Positions 59,787 to 64,000 of a DNA stretch of 64,000 bases are shown here, in pieces. Position numbers and translations under genes: made by a program. Each line of letters opens with the position of its first letter. Within the stretch, counting starts at the first letter, position 1. The stretch is from contig CM059584.1 in NCBI GenBank assembly GCA_030407085.1, positions 107,197,001 to 107,261,000 of the forward strand, read 5' to 3'. Source of the DNA: Trichopria drosophilae. Lineage: Eukaryota > Arthropoda > Insecta > Hymenoptera > Diapriidae. The notes beneath the pieces were generated by a model, which saw only the letters and a program-made list of their open reading frames with translations, did not search any database and had not been told where the DNA came from.

Positions 59787-59937
59787 TAGCCCCCCCCCCC
59801 CAGGTAGTTAGCTGTGGAGAACTAATCTTCCGATTTCGATTCGCCTTTTTCCGACCCCGATACGTATTCCGCGAGAAGGGGTTTCTTTTAAAGGAAATTG
59901 ACACCCGGACGTAGAAAATAGTTTTTATTTTAAAAAG

Positions 59938-60390
59938 CTATGAGGGTTTGCATCTTATCTCGTGGTCCATGGCCTCGTACAAAAGGTCCCACCGTAACCC
60001 TTCGAGATCTGGGTCTCTTTGTTCTTCCGTTCTCCTATTTTCTAGCTCCTCCACCTCCTTCCTCCTCAGAGCGATTTGTCGGGTTACCTCCTCGAATGCC
60101 CGTCCAAGTTTGGCATATTTCGTCTGATCGTCCGGAAGCAGCCCGGGCGGAAACTGACATGCTTGGTCCTTGACCTTGGGTTTTTTGGTTTGGAATCCCT
60201 TTCCGATTCCTCGACTCTTCCTTTTCCCCTCCCGGAAGCGTGCTCCATTTCCGAACAGAACGGGGTTGTGATGTCGGTCCCACATCACTCGGCACACCCG
60301 ACACTCACATTTCACCTCGTGCCGCGCCGTTTGGGTGGCCACGTGTCGCCCGTTATGAAAAATATTTGTACTCGTCCCGACTTCAGGCAT
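59938..60390 (-). CDS. Third open frame of the gypsy element, function unknown
   Basis: A 150-codon frame from ATG at 60390 lies between the end of integrase (60530) and the LTR, where envelope or accessory genes sit in some elements. It shows no signal peptide or membrane segment, so an envelope protein is unlikely. A cysteine cluster (CECRVC) lies near residue 28, followed by a basic stretch. The C-terminal half is a charged likely coiled coil (RRKEVEELENRRTEEQRD). It is uninterrupted even though pol is damaged, so it may be chance or a small structural or RNA-binding protein. Confidence 0.5.
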   Translation of the reverse strand: MPEVGTSTNIFHNGRHVATQTARHEVKCECRVCRVMWDRHHNPVLFGNGARFREGKRKSRGIGKGFQTKKPKVKDQACQFPPGLLPDDQTKYAKLGRAFEEVTRQIALRRKEVEELENRRTEEQRDPDLEGLRWDLLYEAMDHEIRCKPS

Positions 60391-60529
60391 TATTCAGATA
60401 TTAACTATTGATTTCGGGGTTAATGCCGTCTATATAAAGGCTCGCTTGTGTTTACCCCGATCTTGTTTATTTGGAATTTCGTTTCGATCCCAGGAACGTC
60501 CCCTTGTCCCCTGATCTATCACTTGTTTG

Positions 60530-60714
60530 TTATTGACCACTGGGGGATATGTACGCTTTCAGAAGTTGTACATGGATCATGCCTCGTTCAATTCCGCTAT
60601 TATTTTCGAGGATATACGTGGTTTCATTTACCACCTTTTTTATCTTAAAGGGTCCTTCGTAGAGTGCGAAGAATTTCCCTATTTTTCTATCCATAGCGTT
60701 CGATACATTTAAAG
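60530..60714 (-). pseudogene. Integrase C-terminal end (GPY/F-like module), cut off by a MITE
   Basis: The frame continues integrase on the other side of the 655-bp insert, with FFALYEGPFKIKKVVNETTY and a stop at 60530-60532. The YEGPF block matches the GPY/F module at the end of many gypsy integrases. Confidence 0.75.
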
Positions 60715-61369
60715 GGTAGCACGTCTTTATTTCACGGACAAATAATCACACGAAAAAATATCACGGACATTTGATCACATGTCAAGTTGTCACAGTGATA
60801 AAATGTCTCGCATAAAAATATCACAATGACAAAATATCACATTGATAAAATATCACTAAAAATTTATATAACTAAAAATTTCCCCGTATACCCATATTCA
60901 TTTATGCATTATCAGAAGTAAGCGGAATTCTGACTGGTTAGGTTAGGCTAGTTTTAGGACACGCATATGCTTTTAGACGTTATTAGGGGTGGGCAGAATT
61001 CTGAGTAGATAGGTTAGGTTAGTTTCATGCCGTTGCCATTTCTCTGTCTCTCCCATTTTAGTATACGAATTTTTATTTAACATAATTCGCGACACTAATC
61101 AAGGTCAAATAGTCCGATGCCAAAAACGGTGGAGCCAAAATATCAGGGGCCAAACTAGGGGGACCAAAATGTCCTAACGCCAAAATGACGGCGACAAAAG
61201 ACTAACATGAATTTCCGTGTGTAACGTTCAAATTTGTTTGGACTGGTTTTTTGTCGCAGTGATATTTTTGTTTATGGTTATTTGTCCACGTGATATTTTG
61301 TCGTGCGATCAATTGTCGTGTTCTATTCTACCGTGTGATTAGTTGTCATGTGAAATAAAGACGTGGAGT
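60715..61369. mobile_element. 655-bp MITE with 9-bp target duplication inside integrase
   Basis: CATTTAAAG flanks it on both sides (60706-60714 and 61370-61378). Terminal repeats of about 39 bp share CACGTCTTTATTTCA and AATCACACG. Subterminal parts repeat ACAAAATATCAC-like words many times. The centre holds a second word family (GCCAAAATATC, GACCAAAATGTCC, GCCAAAATGACGG) and two GGTTAGGTTAG tracts. A 9-bp duplication favours Mutator-like; 8 bp (hAT) cannot be excluded. Non-coding. Confidence 0.85.
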
Positions 61370-61378
61370 CATTTAAAG

Positions 61379-63377
61379 CTTTAAGCAGCACCGTATCTCC
61401 GACTTTAAAAAAGGTGTATCTCCCTTTGTTATTGTTTTTCTCTGTTTCTCTCGTCCTCGCATGTCGCATAATGTTTTCCTTGGCTAGCCGGAGTTTATAT
61501 TCGTAACTCGGTTCATTTTTCTCGCTTGACCTTGGAATCCATTTTTCCCAGATTCTCGTGGGGTTTTTATCGAGGTGTAATTCGACTGGTGTGAATTCCG
61601 GTGACTCGTGATACGTCTCATTTATACATCGTTGAATGATGTCAACCCAAGCCGCCCATCCGGAGTGTTTATCACCCACGAATGTTCTGAAAAATCGACC
61701 CAGCTCTCGGTTTACCCGTTCTACGTTGTTCCCCTGTGGATGCCGAATAGATGAAAAAATCCCTTAAATTTTTTCCTCTTTTAGTTTTTTCGGCCATTTC
61801 TCCGAGGTGAATTGGGTCCCGTGATCGAACTGAATTCTCTCTGGCTTCCCATATGTCGAGATGTAATCTCCGAAGATCTTCTTGATGACTGTAGAGGTGT
61901 TCGCCTTTTTTATCGAGTACATTACCACGAATTTACTGAAAGCATCTATCGTGACCAAAATGTAATTTGCTCCCCCTCTGGATGTTGGGAGTGGTCCATA
62001 AAAGTCGATGGACAGTAGATCACCTGGTTTTTCAGGCATTATCGATTTGATCGGACCTTGGGGATATCGGTTCGGAACTTTGTTCCGTTGGCACGAGTCG
62101 CATGTCATTACAATGTCCCGAATTATTGAGCGGAACTTGTTAAAGGTGAACGCTTCTTCCATTAATTTGGACAGTTTTCTTGTTCCTATGTGTCCGTATC
62201 CGGCGTGAAGATTTTCACCCAACCTCCTACCTACAATCTGTGGTAAAAGCGTTTTCCAGTTTCCGTTTCTCCCCTTAGTTAGGAGGATGTCATTTTCTAC
62301 CCTAAAAAATACGCGGCGAGCCGGATTGTCTATCAGCTTCCGTTTTTTACTTATATGTGGGTCTTCCTTCTGCATCCTTGCCAGATTCTTCAGATGGGAA
62401 ACCGTTTCTTTATCGAGTTGTGGCAAATGTACCTTCGCTATCATGATTTCGTCACTGCTCTCTCGCGAGCCGCCGTCGCCGTTTCGGCTCAAATAATCGG
62501 CAACCCTGTTCTGCGATCCTTTGATAAATTGAGGCTCAATATCGTAATCTTGGATGCTGAGCGCCCATCTGGTTATCCTCGAGTTGAGGAACTGACAGCT
62601 TTTTAGAAAAGTCAACGCCTTGTGATCGGTTTTTAGGATGATCTTTTCCCCTAACACGAAAGTTCGTAGCTTTTTGAGAGAAGCTATTGCCGACAGTTCT
62701 TTTTCGGTAGTATGGTACGTTAATTCCGCTCCTTTCAACGTCCTGCTGTAGTAATTTACTATTTCTTCCTCTCCCAGTTCGTTTAACTGTGACAATACTG
62801 CCCCGACCGCATATGCACTAGCGTCGGTCGTGAGTATGTAGGGTTGCCCGGGCGCAGGGTGTTTCAAGAACATTGTGTCCGCGAAGGATTGTTTAATTTC
62901 CTCGAATGCCTGTTGATGTTCTTCTTTCCACTCCCACTTTTGTCGGTTTTTTAACAATTCCAGTAAGGGCACCATTCGGTCGGCATGTTTACGGACGAAC
63001 TTACTGTAATAATTTATAAATCCTAAGAATCCTCTCAGCTGCTTCTGGTTCTTCGGAGGAGTAAATTCTCGGATTTTCTCGAGTTTTTCCTGTTGAGGTT
63101 GTATTCTTCCCGGGGTCAGAATGTGCCCGAGGAAAGAAATCTCTTGTCGACATAGTTGTAATTTGTTAAAATTTATGGTGATTCCATTGTCCTGGAGTCT
63201 TATCAGAGTTTTCTCCAGGTGTCCTAGATGTGACTCAAAATTGGGTGATATGCATAAAATATCGTCCACAAAATTAATAATGAAATCGCCTATTCCCCAA
63301 AATATTCGGCTTAGAGCTCGTATTAAACTTGAGCTACTTGTTTTTAGTCCAAATGGCGTGACGGTATGTTCGTACAC
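61379..63377 (-). pseudogene. Gypsy pol: RT (second part), RNase H, integrase
   Basis: It starts within RT at VTPFGLKTSSSS, has NFVDDILCIS (catalytic Asp pair), LGHILTPGRIQPQQEKLEKI and the RNase H block LTTDASAYAVGAVLSQ. Integrase follows: zinc finger HAGYGHIGTRKL with CDSCQRNK, catalytic Asp in LSIDFYGPLP and Asp in IQFDHGTQFTS. A TAA (61764-61766) falls before the Glu region (QGNNVERVNREL), in the same frame. The 3' end is interrupted by the MITE at 61369. Confidence 0.9.
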
Positions 63378-63378
63378 A

Positions 63379-63985
63379 TTACGTCATGTATTCGGCTCTT
63401 AGACATTTTTGAAATATTTCATCGGGATTAGGCGGGGTCTCATGGTCACTTATCATTCGTTCGTTCAGTGCCCTCGCGTCTAAACATAACCTCACTGATC
63501 CATCCTTTTTTATTACCGTCAGCATCGGGTTGATATAGGGGCTCGTGGAGCATTGTATGACTCCTAACTCCAGCATTCTTTGTATTTCTGCCTTCACTTT
63601 AGTCTTATATGCAAACGGAATGGGATATGTCTTCACGAAGAACGGTGTTACTGTTTTCAAATTGATTTCATGTTCGTATATCTTGGTTCTACCTGGTCGA
63701 ACATTGAACGTGTCCTTAAACTTAACCAGTAGCTTATTAGACAGCTCGTTTTTTTCATGTTCTTTTTAAGATTTCACATTTGTCCACTTTTTCACGAATA
63801 TCCTTCTCGCTGGGTTGCGAGATTTTTCTTCTCTCCGGATTTGATATCTCGTTCCCCATTTCGATTTCCGGCTGTTCAACCTGCTGTACGGTTCCAACCC
63901 TGTCGCTTTGGTCTACTTTCCTTTTCGAGTTAAAGGTTAGGATGTCTTTTTTCGAATCATCCCCCGATATGTGGATTTGAGCATT
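63379..63985 (-). pseudogene. Gypsy pol: upstream linker and RT fingers
   Basis: The frame carries KDTFNVRPGRTKIYEHEI, VKTYPIPFAYKTKVKAEIQRM and MLTVIKKDGSVRLCLDARAL, the N-terminal part of RT. It ends at YMT and resumes about 30 residues later in conserved sequence, so the block with the first catalytic Asp (xxDLxxGYWQ region) is deleted. Further upstream a frameshift near 63765 breaks the link to the presumed protease region, which lies outside the window. Confidence 0.85.
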
Positions 63986-64000
63986 TTCGAGATCTATTCG

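Larger units (their letters stand above)
59260..64000 (-). mobile_element. Ty3/gypsy retrotransposon, 3' part, cut by the window end
   Basis: In the minus direction the window enters upstream of RT and continues through RNase H, an HHCC/DDE integrase, a small third frame and a 527-bp 3' LTR. Domain order RT-RH-IN is Ty3/gypsy. gag, protease and the 5' LTR lie beyond base 64000. A deletion in RT, a stop in integrase, a frameshift near 63765 and a 655-bp MITE insertion make the copy inactive. Confidence 0.9.

Noticed and set aside
59576..60173. Plus-strand frames opposite the gypsy LTR and third frame
   Set aside because: Antisense shadows; one runs through the CT microsatellite of the LTR.

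Overview
This is AT-rich animal DNA, most likely from an insect. I lean towards Hymenoptera because of the mix of repeats: a P-like element, rosa-type mariner, DIRS, many foldback MITEs and GGTTAGGTTAG tracts. No species can be named from the sequence alone. There is no prokaryotic organisation and no CRISPR array. Almost all recognisable coding sequence belongs to transposable elements (TEs). The one candidate host gene is a small BEN-domain gene on the minus strand at 21.1-23.2 kb.

Layout. 0.1-2.1 kb: two related MITE-like units around a 20-bp motif present three times. 2.4-3.2 kb: an 818-bp foldback element. 3.26-11.33 kb: a P-element/THAP9-like transposase gene with five exons and three frameshifts. 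Its last intron holds a TA-flanked foldback (7993-9886), which itself holds a CCC...GGG element (8790-9787). 13.5-17.1 kb: a 5'-truncated non-LTR retrotransposon (endonuclease, reverse transcriptase, CCHC). 18.2 kb: a long palindrome. 19.5-20.4 kb: arrays of a ~120-bp repeat module. 21.1-30.4 kb: the BEN gene and partly duplicated upstream exons, split by a complete but dead DIRS retrotransposon (23.93-29.06 kb).

32.54-39.38 kb: a 6842-bp DNA transposon with CCCGGGTAGAAA termini, an apparently intact spliced transposase and a second, damaged DUF4806-type gene. It sits in one copy of a 548-bp tandem duplication, and the other copy preserves the empty target. 40.2-40.6 kb: a jockey-like RT fragment. 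42.8-46.0 kb: a DD41D (rosa-type) mariner whose long terminal repeats are built from 279-bp tandem units. 47.6-50.2 kb: a foldback flanked by TTA and carrying tRNA-like sequence in both arms, with a second foldback inserted in its right arm. 53.46-53.92 kb: a GC-rich insert flanked by a 14-bp direct repeat. 57.2-58.6 kb: a TTAA-flanked element made of the ~120-bp modules. 59.26 kb to the window end: the 3' part of a Ty3/gypsy retrotransposon on the minus strand, with a deletion in RT and a 655-bp MITE inserted in the integrase.

The strongest new observation is a possible family link. Three elements (32541-39382, 8790-9787, 56722-56942) begin CCC, end GGG, share related termini and are flanked by only 2-bp duplications (TA, TG, TT). 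The large one, with its transposase and DUF4806-type partner, is a candidate autonomous source for the two small ones. I worked from motifs and reading frames by eye; no similarity search was run.
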